This document shows, in pieces, positions 16,484 to 24,895 of a DNA stretch of 46,043 nucleotides. The position numbers were made by a program, and so were the translations under genes. Position 1 is the first letter of the stretch. The number at the start of each line of letters is the position of its first letter. The notes below the pieces were generated by a model. That model did not search any database, was not told the origin of the DNA, and worked only from the letters and a program-made list of their open reading frames with translations. The DNA lies in the NCBI GenBank assembly GCA_015059785.1, contig SUZS01000017.1, positions 1 through 46,043 of the forward strand, read 5' to 3'. The stretch comes from Rikenellaceae bacterium. GTDB lineage: Bacteria; Bacteroidota; Bacteroidia; Bacteroidales; Rikenellaceae.

Positions 16484-16954
16484 ATGAAAGAGACGACAAG
16501 TGCAAACATAGGCGGAAGGGTCTTCACGCTTGACAAGGATGCCTTTGAGAGGTTGTGCAGCTACCTTAGTGAAGTTCGTAGCCGAATAACCGACCCTACA
16601 GGGGAGACTATGGCCGATATTGAGAGTGCTATAGCTGATATTTTTAGTCAGGCACTAAGTTCAACGATGATGGTTGTAACAATACAGATGGTTGAGATAG
16701 CCATTGCTCGTATGGGAAATCCAGACGACTTTGGTCCTTCGCGCACAACCACAACAGTAACCCCGAAGGCAGCCCCACAACTGCGTCGTAGCCGCACGGA
16801 GCGCGTCATTGCAGGCGTTTGCGGAGGTATTGCTCAGTACTTTAAGTTTGACCCATCACTCGTCAGACTTGTTATGTTCCTGCTCTTCTTGTTCGGCGGA
16901 CTATCACTATGGGTATATGTTATACTGTGGTTAGTAATTCCAGAACAGGAGTAG
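16484..16954 (+). CDS. PspC-domain protein (short paralogue)
   Basis: 156 aa. Residues 1-85 form a soluble alpha-helical region (GGRVFTLDKDAFERLCSYL...ADIESAIADIF...IARMGNPDDF) shared with the PspC protein at 18421. Residues 98-155 form the PspC domain: RSRTERVIAGVCGGIAQYFK, FDPSLVRLVMFLLFL and a second helix ending VIPEQE. PspC proteins sense or relay envelope stress at the membrane. It is first in a cluster with PadR, DUF2807 and a second PspC gene. Confidence 0.92.
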   Translation: MKETTSANIGGRVFTLDKDAFERLCSYLSEVRSRITDPTGETMADIESAIADIFSQALSSTMMVVTIQMVEIAIARMGNPDDFGPSRTTTTVTPKAAPQLRRSRTERVIAGVCGGIAQYFKFDPSLVRLVMFLLFLFGGLSLWVYVILWLVIPEQE

Positions 16955-16963
16955 AACGACAAG

Positions 16964-17237
16964 GGACAAGCAATGGAGTAAAGAGGGATAATTAAGGTTA
17001 CGGATTTTTTTGGAATTTAGGCGAGGGTTTACAACGCGCTTGGGATTTGCTCGGTGGGAGCATACAAGGCGTATGTGACCAGCGAGCAAAGGACAAGCAA
17101 GGAGGTAAAGAGGGATAATTAAGGTTTCGGATTTTTTTGGAATTTAGGCGAGGGTTTACAACGCGCTTGGGATTTGCTCGGTGGGAGCATACAAGGCGTA
17201 TGTGACCATCGAGCAAAGGACAAGCAAGGAAGTAAAG
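16964..17237. repeat. tandem repeat, 127-bp unit, two full copies plus a partial third
   Basis: Units start at 16964 and 17091, with about 20 bp of a third at 17218. Copies differ at only a few positions. Each contains a potential hairpin: TTGCTCG ... CGAGCAA outside, TGG/CCA next, and CATAC/GTATG at the tip. In the second copy the changed base (CCAGCGAGC to CCATCGAGC) turns a G-G mismatch into a possible G-U pair. It sits inside the pspC-padR intergenic region on the transcribed side. A minus-strand reading frame here is a by-product of the repeat. Confidence 0.93.
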
Positions 17238-17258
17238 ACCGCATAAAAACAAAAAAAT

Positions 17259-17585
17259 ATGAGGGAAGATAATGCCAAAATACAGATGCGCAAGGGCATT
17301 TTAGACTACTGCATACTTGCGATATTAGCGGCGGGGGATAGTTACGCGCCAGCGATAATTGCCGAACTGAAGAAGGCGGAGATGATTGTGGTGGAGGGAA
17401 CGCTCTACCCTATTCTAACAAGAATGAAGAATGCAGGGTATCTTACATACCGCTGGGAGGAGTCTCCACAGGGTCCTCCACGAAAGTACTATACTCTGAC
17501 AGAGGATGGTAAGAAGTATCTCGCATCACTTGACGAGGCGTGGGATAAATTGGTGGAGCAGATTAACGCAATTAGAGGTAAATAG
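17259..17585 (+). CDS. PadR-family transcriptional regulator
   Basis: 108 aa, the typical short PadR winged-helix form: MRKGILDYCILAILAAGDSYAPAIIAELKKAEMIVVEGTLYPILTRMKNAGYLTYRWEESPQGPPRKYYTLTEDGKKYL, with the hallmark EGTLYP helix and GPPRKYY wing. It probably represses its own cluster in response to an envelope signal, an inference from location. No separate promoter is visible; it seems to be read from the upstream pspC promoter through the repeat. Confidence 0.95.
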   Translation: MREDNAKIQMRKGILDYCILAILAAGDSYAPAIIAELKKAEMIVVEGTLYPILTRMKNAGYLTYRWEESPQGPPRKYYTLTEDGKKYLASLDEAWDKLVEQINAIRGK

Positions 17586-17602
17586 AAAAAAATTGTAAGG
17601 TT

Positions 17603-18418
17603 ATGAGACGATATTTAGCAATGTTAGTTGCGCTGCTTACCCTTGGCGTAGCAGCAGCAGACAATGGCAAAGTTGTAATGAAGGCTGTAAAGAGCAGCCA
17701 CAACTACACAGCCGTTGAGGTATTTAGCCCTATAAAGGTGGTTGTAGAGGAGCGCACAGAGGGTAATATTATTATTCGTGCGACGGAGCAAATGATGCCT
17801 CGCATAGTGTTAAAAGTTGAGGATAAGACGCTCAAGATATCAAGCGACTTTAAGCAGCTCAACCGCAACGATAATATCCCTATTGCAGAGGTCTATTTGC
17901 CATACAATGGCAATCTATGTAGTTTTGAGGCAACAGCCGTATCTTCTATAGATGTTAAACCCGCTATATCGGCTGAAAAGCTTGATATAGAGTGCATTGG
18001 TGCCTCTCGCATAACCCTTAAGGGGAAGGCAAACAAGGTCGATATGGAGGTAGCAGGTGGCTCAAGTGTTGATGCTGATATTCAGTGCACAACATTAGAG
18101 GCAGAGGTTGCAGGTGCGGCAGTACTAAACCTTGAGGGAAGTGCTACAAATGCAGACATTGATGTTGCAGGAGCTGCTACACTCAACGCAGATGATTTTA
18201 ACTGTTCACAGATTGAGTCTGAGGTTGTTGGAGCATCTAAGGCCTCACTAAAGGCTGATATCTGCACAGTAAATGTTGTGGGAGCATCAACTGCTACGGT
18301 AGAGTGCAACTCACAGCTCACAGCATCGGCTGTCGGTGCATCATCTATCAGATATACGGGCGAGTGCAAGGTAAACATTGTTGAAAATATGGGCGCAAGT
18401 TCAATAAAGAAGAGGTAA
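17603..18418 (+). CDS. DUF2807 (head GIN domain) secreted protein
   Basis: 271 aa; signal peptide ending VAAA-DNG. The mature part fits DUF2807: FSPIKVVVEERTEGNIIIRA, then a beta-solenoid of short repeats with recurrent VEVAGG, VAGAA and VVGAS turns. Bacteroidetes often encode such proteins next to PadR and PspC genes; they are thought to be periplasmic, with unknown ligand. The start is 17 nt after padR and the stop is 2 nt before the next PspC gene, so it is firmly in this operon. Confidence 0.9.
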   Translation: MRRYLAMLVALLTLGVAAADNGKVVMKAVKSSHNYTAVEVFSPIKVVVEERTEGNIIIRATEQMMPRIVLKVEDKTLKISSDFKQLNRNDNIPIAEVYLPYNGNLCSFEATAVSSIDVKPAISAEKLDIECIGASRITLKGKANKVDMEVAGGSSVDADIQCTTLEAEVAGAAVLNLEGSATNADIDVAGAATLNADDFNCSQIESEVVGASKASLKADICTVNVVGASTATVECNSQLTASAVGASSIRYTGECKVNIVENMGASSIKKR

Positions 18419-18420
18419 CT

Positions 18421-19563
18421 ATGAACGAGATTAAAAAATGTAGTATTTCAGGCGTAGCCTTTGTCTTTGAGAAGGTAGCCTACAACCGCCTGAGCGAGTA
18501 TATAGCTTCGCTAAAGCGTGCATACAAAGATAACAGCGAGAGCGAGGAGATTATAGCCGACATAGAGGCGCGTATTGCCGAGCTAATACTCTCAACCATA
18601 AGCGACCAGAAGCAGACTGTTTGTCTGCCGCTGATAGAGAATATCATCGCGCAACTTGGTAGTGCAGAGGATATTACAGGCAAGGAGGATACTATACCTG
18701 CAACAGATACACGCATCGCCCGCCGATTGTACCGCGATATGGAGAATAGCAAGCTCGGCGGTGTATGTTCAGGTCTTGGAAAGTATTTTAACATAGATCC
18801 GGTGCTTATTCGCCTTGCAATCTTCTCGCCACTGATACTTATCCCAATATCGAACATCTCGCACTACATACACTGGTTAGACCCAGTAGGTAGAAACATA
18901 TTCTGGGTGCTAATTGTTGCCTACATCATTATGTGGTTAGTGGTTCCAAAGGCTGTAAGTGCGCGCCAGAAGCTTGAGATGGAGGGCGAGGCAGTGACTG
19001 CCAAGGCCATTGCCGACCGACAGAAATCGGCTACAGACGAGGAGAGAGCTAAGTCTACCCTTGCAACATTTATTGGCAGTCTGGGCAAGATAGCAATTAT
19101 TGGTCTAAAAGCATTTGTGGCTATTGTTATCTTTGTAATGATATTCTTCTGTATGGGTCTTATCGCCGCTTTCCTCGCTATGGCTACCGGCATAGGTACA
19201 ACGCTTATTCAGGCGGGTAACCTCGGTACACTTGCAGATGTAATTACCACATTTGGCACTGGATTGCCACTATTTGCGGTATGCGTTGTTCTGGTACCAA
19301 TAATGGTTATAATATACCTCCTTGCCTCGCTTGTCATCGGCAGCAAACCTCGCGGATGGGTACTTCTCTGCTCGCTGATTATATGGATACTATTTATTAT
19401 CGGCATATTTACCGCAGCGCACGATGTAGTGATAAATATGCACGAGGATGAGATAGAGCGTATACTCAAACACGACTGGGACGATGCACGCATAGATGCT
19501 CCGCTTGACAGCCTTGAGTACAATAGGCTACTTAACGACCCAAATGCCCAGAGCATCGACTAA
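18421..19563 (+). CDS. PspC-domain membrane protein (long paralogue)
   Basis: 380 aa. Residues 1-90 are the same soluble helical region as in the 16484 protein (SGVAFVFEKVAYNRLSEYI...ADIEARIAEL...IAQLGSAEDITG). The PspC domain follows at about 100-180 (NSKLGGVCSGLGKYFNIDPVLIRL ... IIMWLVVPK), then a charged linker and about four further helices up to 340 and a cytoplasmic or periplasmic acidic tail. It probably acts with PadR and the DUF2807 protein in envelope-stress sensing. It is the last gene before the terminator at 19586. Confidence 0.92.
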   Translation: MNEIKKCSISGVAFVFEKVAYNRLSEYIASLKRAYKDNSESEEIIADIEARIAELILSTISDQKQTVCLPLIENIIAQLGSAEDITGKEDTIPATDTRIARRLYRDMENSKLGGVCSGLGKYFNIDPVLIRLAIFSPLILIPISNISHYIHWLDPVGRNIFWVLIVAYIIMWLVVPKAVSARQKLEMEGEAVTAKAIADRQKSATDEERAKSTLATFIGSLGKIAIIGLKAFVAIVIFVMIFFCMGLIAAFLAMATGIGTTLIQAGNLGTLADVITTFGTGLPLFAVCVVLVPIMVIIYLLASLVIGSKPRGWVLLCSLIIWILFIIGIFTAAHDVVINMHEDEIERILKHDWDDARIDAPLDSLEYNRLLNDPNAQSID

Positions 19564-19585
19564 TAATGAATAAAAATTGGGAAAG

Positions 19586-19609
19586 GCGACTATAATAGTC
19601 GCTTTTTTT
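19586..19609 (+). terminator. terminator of the PspC operon
   Basis: GCGACTA, loop TAA, TAGTCGC followed by T7. The T run is only 1 bp from the next gene's -7 box. Confidence 0.92.
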
Positions 19610-19610
19610 G

Positions 19611-19618
19611 TACCTTTG
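19611..19618 (+). promoter_or_regulatory. -7 element of the thiamine salvage operon
   Basis: TACCTTTG ends 5 bp before the ATG, so transcription would start at or next to the start codon (a leaderless mRNA). No -33 TTTG is present; the terminator stem occupies that place. No TPP riboswitch is visible, and there is no room for one. Confidence 0.6.
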
Positions 19619-19623
19619 TAGCT

Positions 19624-20190
19624 ATGGAGAGCTATTTGGAGATAGTAGGCGCAGTAGTGGGATTTATCTACTTGTGGTTGGAGTACAAGGCGAGCATATA
19701 TCTGTGGATGGCAAGTGTTATTATGCCAGCCATTTACCTTGTCGTCTTCTACGACGCTGGACTCTATGCCGATACGGCAATAAACATCTACTACCTACTT
19801 ATCGCCCTCTACGGTTTTATCGCGTGGCGCAGGGGTAAGGATAGTGGTGCTGAACTCAAAATCAGCCATATAACAGTGCGTCAGGCTCTATCAATGGTGG
19901 CGCTTTATGCCCTTTTGCAGGTGGCAATATCGCTCTGTCTGCTCAACTTTACCGATAGCACCGTGCCGTGGTTTAACGGACTTACATCGGCACTAAGCGT
20001 CGTGGGTATGTGGATGCTTGCGCGCAAATATATTGAGCAGTGGGTGGTCTGGGCAGTGGTAGATATTCTCTCGGCAGGGCTGTATGCCTATATGGGGCTA
20101 TATCTCACTGCACTGCTATATGCTGCATACGCAATAATCGCTGTTTTCGGCTACCGAAAGTGGCAAAAACTGATGAAAGATGAGAGATAA
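19624..20190 (+). CDS. pnuC: PnuC-family vitamin transporter, probably thiamine (PnuT-type)
   Basis: 188 aa, about seven hydrophobic helices. PnuC-family features are LEIVGAVVGFIYLWLEYKASIYLWMASV near the N-terminus and the later W.NGLTSALSVVGMWMLARKYIEQWVVWAVVDILSAGLY block. The family carries nicotinamide riboside, riboflavin or thiamine by facilitated diffusion driven by intracellular phosphorylation. The next gene, overlapping by 11 nt, is thiamine pyrophosphokinase, which points to thiamine as the substrate (the PnuT group of Bacteroidetes). Substrate is inferred from context. Confidence 0.9.
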   Translation: MESYLEIVGAVVGFIYLWLEYKASIYLWMASVIMPAIYLVVFYDAGLYADTAINIYYLLIALYGFIAWRRGKDSGAELKISHITVRQALSMVALYALLQVAISLCLLNFTDSTVPWFNGLTSALSVVGMWMLARKYIEQWVVWAVVDILSAGLYAYMGLYLTALLYAAYAIIAVFGYRKWQKLMKDER

Positions 20191-20803
20191 AATAGAGGCT
20201 GTAGTAATTGCCAATGGAGAGTTTCCTACACGAAAAGAGGTGTTAGAGATAATAAATTCTGCACCCCTTACAGTCTGTTGCGATGGCGCGGCAGATGACT
20301 TTATTGCGCGCGGAGGAGTGCCAGAGATAATTATCGGCGATATGGACTCCCTGTCGGATGAGAATAAGGCTCGCTACAGCGACATTATCATCCACAACCC
20401 CGACCAGGAGACTAACGACCAGACAAAGGCCGTTCAATATCTACTCTCACGCGGCATTACCCACATAGTCATTGTCGGGGCTACGGGCAGGCGCGAGGAC
20501 CACACCATTGCCAACATCGCCCTTACAGCACAGTATATGGCACTTGGTGCAGAGGTGGTAAGCTACACCGACAGCGGGGCCTTCTACCCCTGCCGAGGCG
20601 AGAGAACATTCCATTGTGCACCTGGCAGCCAAGTATCTATCTTCAACATCAATGCCAAAGGACTGCGCAGTAAGGGGTTAGACTACCCTATCTACGACTT
20701 TACAGCCCTCTGGCAAGGTACGCTGAACTGCTCTACATCTGGCACATTTACTATCAACGCAGAGGGGGACTACATCGTCTTTATCACCTGCCCTGAGAGC
20801 TGA
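20180..20803 (+). CDS. tnr3/thiN: thiamine pyrophosphokinase
   Basis: 207 aa. It transfers pyrophosphate from ATP to thiamine. Family motifs are VCCDGAADDFIARGGVPEIIIGDMDSL (about 32-58), NPDQETNDQTKAVQYL (about 73-88), GATGRREDHTIANI (about 95-108) and a C-terminal beta domain with LNCSTSGTFTI. It overlaps the transporter by 11 nt, so thiamine uptake and trapping are made together. Its stop lies 1 nt from the stop of the convergent S9 peptidase, with no terminator between them. Confidence 0.92.
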   Translation: MRDKIEAVVIANGEFPTRKEVLEIINSAPLTVCCDGAADDFIARGGVPEIIIGDMDSLSDENKARYSDIIIHNPDQETNDQTKAVQYLLSRGITHIVIVGATGRREDHTIANIALTAQYMALGAEVVSYTDSGAFYPCRGERTFHCAPGSQVSIFNINAKGLRSKGLDYPIYDFTALWQGTLNCSTSGTFTINAEGDYIVFITCPES

Positions 20804-20804
20804 C

Positions 20805-22748
20805 CTACTTAAGATAATCTTCGAAGTAGTCTGTAACCTTTTGCATAAGGTGTACGCGGTCTTTACCTCGTACATTATGATGTGCGCGCGGATATGGAAA
20901 GTAGTCCACAGCAACCCAATTCTTAATACACTCATCTATAAAGTTGAGCGAGTGTTGCCAAACAACGACATCATCCACAGCACCCTGACAGATAAGAAGT
21001 TTGCCCTTCAAATCCTTTGCTCGAGGGATAAGCGATGTAGCGTTAAGTCCTTCGGCATTTGTAGCCTCACTCTCCATATACCTCTCGCCATACATAACCT
21101 CATACCAGCGCCAGTCAATAACTGGACCACCCGCCACGCCGACCTTGAAGATGTCTGGATAGTTTACCATCAGCGAGATTGTCATAAATCCACCATACGA
21201 CCAGCCGTGAACGCCTATGCGCGAGCTATCTACCCAACTGTGGCTCATTAGCCACTTAAGACCAGCTATTTGGTCTGCCATTTCAGCAACACCACACTGA
21301 CGGTGTATAGCCTGCTCAAAGTCAAGTCCTCGGTTGTCTGTTCCGCGATTATCCATCACAAAGACGACATAACCTCGCTGTGCCATATACATCTCCCAGC
21401 GGCGCAGCTGTGCTTGGAACGAGTTTGTAACCATCTGAGAGTGAGGACCTCCGTAGACATAGAGTATTACGGGGTACCTCTTCGTAGGATCAAAATCAAG
21501 TGGCTTAATAAGGCGATAGTAATTATCGTACTTGTCATCAGCACTGCGCACTATGCCAAGCTCTATCGGGCAGTAGTTGTAGCCCACTGTCGGGTCTACG
21601 GCGCGGTGTAGCTCACGGTAGTGTCGAGCGTTTGTCGTACCTACAGCAACTACGCGCGGAACATTAAGCGAGGAGTAGTTATCTGCAAAATACTCTCCAT
21701 TTGTAGAGATTGTGCAGTTGTGCCAACCCTCGCCGCGCGTTAGTTGGCGAGTTTTGCCCGTCTTGATATCCACAGCAAAGAGGTGTCGCTCTACGGGGCT
21801 AACCTCTGCCGAGTGGTAGAATACCGACTTGCTGTTCTGTCCAGCATACTCTACATCGGCATCTACAGCCGTAAGTCGCTTAACCTCGCCCGTTGTGGTG
21901 CAAAGATATAGATTTTGATATCCATCACGGTTAGAGGTGGTGTAGATAAACCTCTCGGGGTCACTCTGAAGAAAAACAAGCGGGAACGATGGCTCAACAT
22001 ACTTGTCGTTATGCTCTGTAAGCAGAGTGGCTGTTTTTGCTCCCGTAGCGGCGCAGTAGGCGTTAAGGTGTACATTTTTCTGTGCGCGGTCAAGCACCTG
22101 CAGGTAGATAGTCTTGCTATCGGGCGACCAAGTGAGGTTAGTAAGGTATCGCTCACTATCAAAATCATCTACGGCAAGGTATATAGTCTGCTGAGTATCA
22201 GCGTTATATACACCCACGGAGACCTTCTCTGACGGCATTCCATTCATAGGGTACTTAATCTCAAACAGAGTGCCAGTACGGGTGGTAATATCAAGCAGAG
22301 GGAAGGAGGAGACTGCACTCTCATCCTTCTGATAGAAGGCAAGCTGTCGCTTGTCGGGCGAGAGGAACAATCCACCGCTAATACCAAACTCATTGCGCGA
22401 TACGGAACTTCCTGCAACGATATTCTTATCCGTAAAGTTAGTCACTGCTATCTCTGTACCATCCTTGTCTATCCAGACGATGTTGTTACCAACGGTTTTT
22501 ACAATCTGCTTTTCGCGCTCTGGACGCTCCACTACGCGGCTCTTGCCTGAAACGACATCAATGGCGTAGCAGAGGCTATCTGTAGGGTGCAAAAACTCCT
22601 TCGGATAGTTCTCATTCCACACAACTTTGTATGATGAAGGGATAAGTTCTCGGCTAAGGATAGCCTCCTCCATAGTGAGCAGGCGGCGCGACTCTGCTAC
22701 GGCAGTAAGTGATATAATGCTCAGAAGTAGTAGTGCTATCTTTCTCAT
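20805..22748 (-). CDS. S9 family prolyl peptidase (dipeptidyl-peptidase IV type)
   Basis: 647 aa; signal peptide ending TAVAES. Residues about 60-390 form the beta-propeller, the C-terminal ~250 the alpha/beta-hydrolase. The catalytic Ser is in HGWSYGGFM (about 516), the Asp in GAVDDVVVW (about 592) and the His in RAHHNVRG (about 626). This is the DPP-IV pattern of periplasmic Bacteroidetes peptidases that remove X-Pro dipeptides. It is the last gene of the pfkA operon, starting 1 nt after the adenosine kinase stop. Confidence 0.92.
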   Translation of the reverse strand: MRKIALLLLSIISLTAVAESRRLLTMEEAILSRELIPSSYKVVWNENYPKEFLHPTDSLCYAIDVVSGKSRVVERPEREKQIVKTVGNNIVWIDKDGTEIAVTNFTDKNIVAGSSVSRNEFGISGGLFLSPDKRQLAFYQKDESAVSSFPLLDITTRTGTLFEIKYPMNGMPSEKVSVGVYNADTQQTIYLAVDDFDSERYLTNLTWSPDSKTIYLQVLDRAQKNVHLNAYCAATGAKTATLLTEHNDKYVEPSFPLVFLQSDPERFIYTTSNRDGYQNLYLCTTTGEVKRLTAVDADVEYAGQNSKSVFYHSAEVSPVERHLFAVDIKTGKTRQLTRGEGWHNCTISTNGEYFADNYSSLNVPRVVAVGTTNARHYRELHRAVDPTVGYNYCPIELGIVRSADDKYDNYYRLIKPLDFDPTKRYPVILYVYGGPHSQMVTNSFQAQLRRWEMYMAQRGYVVFVMDNRGTDNRGLDFEQAIHRQCGVAEMADQIAGLKWLMSHSWVDSSRIGVHGWSYGGFMTISLMVNYPDIFKVGVAGGPVIDWRWYEVMYGERYMESEATNAEGLNATSLIPRAKDLKGKLLICQGAVDDVVVWQHSLNFIDECIKNWVAVDYFPYPRAHHNVRGKDRVHLMQKVTDYFEDYLK

Positions 22749-22749
22749 T

Positions 22750-23751
22750 TTAGAATAGGTATCTTTCGGTTTTTACTCGCTTTACATACTTGAACACATC
22801 CTCCCACGCCTCGTCAGAGAGTGTTGTGCCGACAATCTCAATAACCTTACCCGCCGTAACAGCACCGATAGTACCGCACTGGCGAAGGTCAAGCCCCTCA
22901 GTCAGTCCATAGAGGAAGCCTGCGGCGTAGAAGTCGCCCGCGCCCGTAGTATCTACACGCTTAGCGGCAGCCATAATGCCCACATGGACAACCGTCTCGC
23001 CCTGCTTAATGAGTGCACCCTTCATACCGATTTTAACAACGGCAAGGTCGCACATCTGAGAGATATACTGCAGCGCATTTATTGGCTCACTCTCGCCAGT
23101 AAAGGTCTTGGCCTCATCTTCATTTGCAAAGACAATATCTACATAGTTTTTTACAAGCCCGCGTAAGAATTCAAGGTTCTCGGCAACCACATTAAAACTT
23201 GCAAGGTCAATAGCCACTGTAAGCCCGCACTGTTTGGCTGTTCGTGCGACAGACTCTATAAGTGTATGGTCCTGAACAAGATAGCCCTCGATATATAGAC
23301 AGTCGTAGCCTGCAAAAACATCCGCTGAAATCTCCTCTGCTTGCAACTCAAGCGCTGCACCGAGGTGTGTGAGCATCGTGCGCTCGCCATCTGTCGAGAT
23401 TAGCGACACGCACTTACCCGAGCGGTTCTGACCGCGGAAAATTACAGGGTGAATACCTAAATTTGTCAGTGCCTGCTCAAAAAAGTCGCCCGTAGTATCA
23501 CGACCCACCTTGCCGATAAAGCCTACATCGGCACCAAGGCGTGCCATAGCGCGGATAGTATTATCTGCACTACCGCCAAGCGAGAGCGAGTATGGTCTAC
23601 CGGCCACAGCCTTTGACACCTCGCTCTGCAACTTACTATCAACAAGCGACATTGAGCCGCGGGCAATGTTATATCGCTCAAGAACAGCATCACTACTTAG
23701 GTTCACGAGCATATCAGTAAGGGCATTTCCAATGCCGATAACTCTCTTCAT
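22750..23751 (-). CDS. PfkB-family kinase, adenosine kinase-like
   Basis: 333 aa ribokinase fold. Motifs: GIGNALTDMLV at the start, LGGSADNTIRAMARLG (substrate-side Gly-Gly motif), and VDTTGAGDFYAAGFLYGL with the catalytic Asp and anion hole. The pattern is that of the adenosine kinase-like PfkB group common in Bacteroidetes, phosphorylating adenosine or a related nucleoside/sugar; substrate not proven. It follows pfkA by 26 nt in one operon. Confidence 0.88.
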   Translation of the reverse strand: MKRVIGIGNALTDMLVNLSSDAVLERYNIARGSMSLVDSKLQSEVSKAVAGRPYSLSLGGSADNTIRAMARLGADVGFIGKVGRDTTGDFFEQALTNLGIHPVIFRGQNRSGKCVSLISTDGERTMLTHLGAALELQAEEISADVFAGYDCLYIEGYLVQDHTLIESVARTAKQCGLTVAIDLASFNVVAENLEFLRGLVKNYVDIVFANEDEAKTFTGESEPINALQYISQMCDLAVVKIGMKGALIKQGETVVHVGIMAAAKRVDTTGAGDFYAAGFLYGLTEGLDLRQCGTIGAVTAGKVIEIVGTTLSDEAWEDVFKYVKRVKTERYLF

Positions 23752-23777
23752 CTCAATAGGTTTGGTTATAGTGTAAT

Positions 23778-24758
23778 TTATATAGATAACATTTTTACAA
23801 GGTCAATATTACTCTGCTTAACGGTCTTGGTCTTGGCAAGAGCTTGACAGAATGGGGTGTAGACAATCTCTCCATTTTTAAGGCCCACCATAATATTTCG
23901 CTGACCCTCCCTAAGCGCCTCAATAGCCGAAGCACCAAGTCGTGAGGCAAGGATTCTATCAGCCGCCGTTGGGCTTCCTCCACGCTGTAGGTGTCCAAGG
24001 ATAGTCACCCTAGCATCATACTGCGGAAACTCCCTCTCCACACGCTCGGCAAGACCAAACGCGCCACCGGTTGCTGGGTCCTCTGCCACAAGTACGATAG
24101 CGGAGTTCTTACTCTTACGGAAGCCGTTGTCTATAAGCGTTTTAAGCTGGTCATCGCCCGTCAGCGACTCTGGGATTATTGCAGCCTCCGCCCCCGAAGC
24201 TATGGCTCCGTTGAGCGCAAGGTAACCCGCGTGGCGACCCATAACCTCTACAAAGAAGAGTCGCTCGTGCGAGGTCGCTGTGTCGCGAAGCTTATCTACA
24301 GCCTCAACAATGGTGTTGAGGGCCGTGTCGTAACCTATAGTGGTATCAGTGCCAGAGAGGTCGTTATCAATAGTTCCTGGCAGAGCTACTATAGGCACAT
24401 CAAACTCCTCGGCAAAGACCTTCGCGCCAGTAATTGTTCCGTCGCCGCCAATAACCACCAGTGCGTCAATGCCTGCCGCCCTCATATTATCATATGCCGT
24501 CTTGCGACCCTCAGCGGTCATAAACTCCTTACAACGAGCAGTCTTGAGGATTGTTCCTCCGCGCTGGATGATGTTGCTTACGCTGTTTGAGTGAAACTCC
24601 TCTATCTCATTTGTTATGAGGCCCTTATATCCGCGCATAATGCCCTTAACGCCCCAGCCGTTAAATCTCGCCGCGCGCGTAACGGCACGAATTGCCGCAT
24701 TCATACCCGGAGCATCTCCTCCCGAGGTAAGTATTCCAATACAATTAATTGTTGCCAT
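23778..24758 (-). CDS. pfkA: ATP-dependent 6-phosphofructokinase
   Basis: 326 aa, close to the usual 320. Motifs: [17 protein letters not shown] (ATP site), [12 protein letters not shown] with Gly after the Asp (the ATP-type rather than the PPi-type enzyme), [20 protein letters not shown] (catalytic Asp) and [13 protein letters not shown] (substrate binding). It commits fructose-6-phosphate to glycolysis. It is first of a three-gene operon with a perfect promoter. Confidence 0.97.
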   Translation of the reverse strand: MATINCIGILTSGGDAPGMNAAIRAVTRAARFNGWGVKGIMRGYKGLITNEIEEFHSNSVSNIIQRGGTILKTARCKEFMTAEGRKTAYDNMRAAGIDALVVIGGDGTITGAKVFAEEFDVPIVALPGTIDNDLSGTDTTIGYDTALNTIVEAVDKLRDTATSHERLFFVEVMGRHAGYLALNGAIASGAEAAIIPESLTGDDQLKTLIDNGFRKSKNSAIVLVAEDPATGGAFGLAERVEREFPQYDARVTILGHLQRGGSPTAADRILASRLGASAIEALREGQRNIMVGLKNGEIVYTPFCQALAKTKTVKQSNIDLVKMLSI

Positions 24759-24781
24759 AACTTATACTAACATAAATCTTC

Positions 24782-24813
24782 CAAAGGTAGTAATTTTTTT
24801 ACACTTTCGCAAA
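24782..24813 (-). promoter_or_regulatory. promoter of the pfkA operon
   Basis: Minus-strand TTTG (24813-24810), 20 nt, TACCTTTG (24789-24782), 24 bp before the ATG. Confidence 0.9.
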
Positions 24814-24843
24814 ATTTACTCCAAGAGCATCTGAAAACAAAAA

Positions 24844-24875
24844 AATATCCCAGCAGTACCTTCCGCTGGGATATT
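24844..24875 (-). terminator. terminator of the beta-propeller lipoprotein gene
   Basis: Perfect 11-bp stem AATATCCCAGC / GCTGGGATATT with a 10-nt loop; on the minus strand a T run follows. A relative of this terminator is repeated at 26050. Confidence 0.88.
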
Positions 24876-24895
24876 GTTTTGACAGTGATATCGGT

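Noticed and set aside
16964..17237. Possible CRISPR array
   Set aside because: Units are 127 bp and contiguous with no unique spacers; no cas genes are near.
16998..17252. 84-aa minus-strand frame with an internal peptide repeat
   Set aside because: It is the translation of the 127-bp tandem repeat; the repeat unit is not a multiple of three in any codon-biased sense, and no promoter faces that way.
19564..19623. TPP riboswitch before the thiamine genes
   Set aside because: Only a terminator and a -7 box fit in this space; no THI-box sequence is present.
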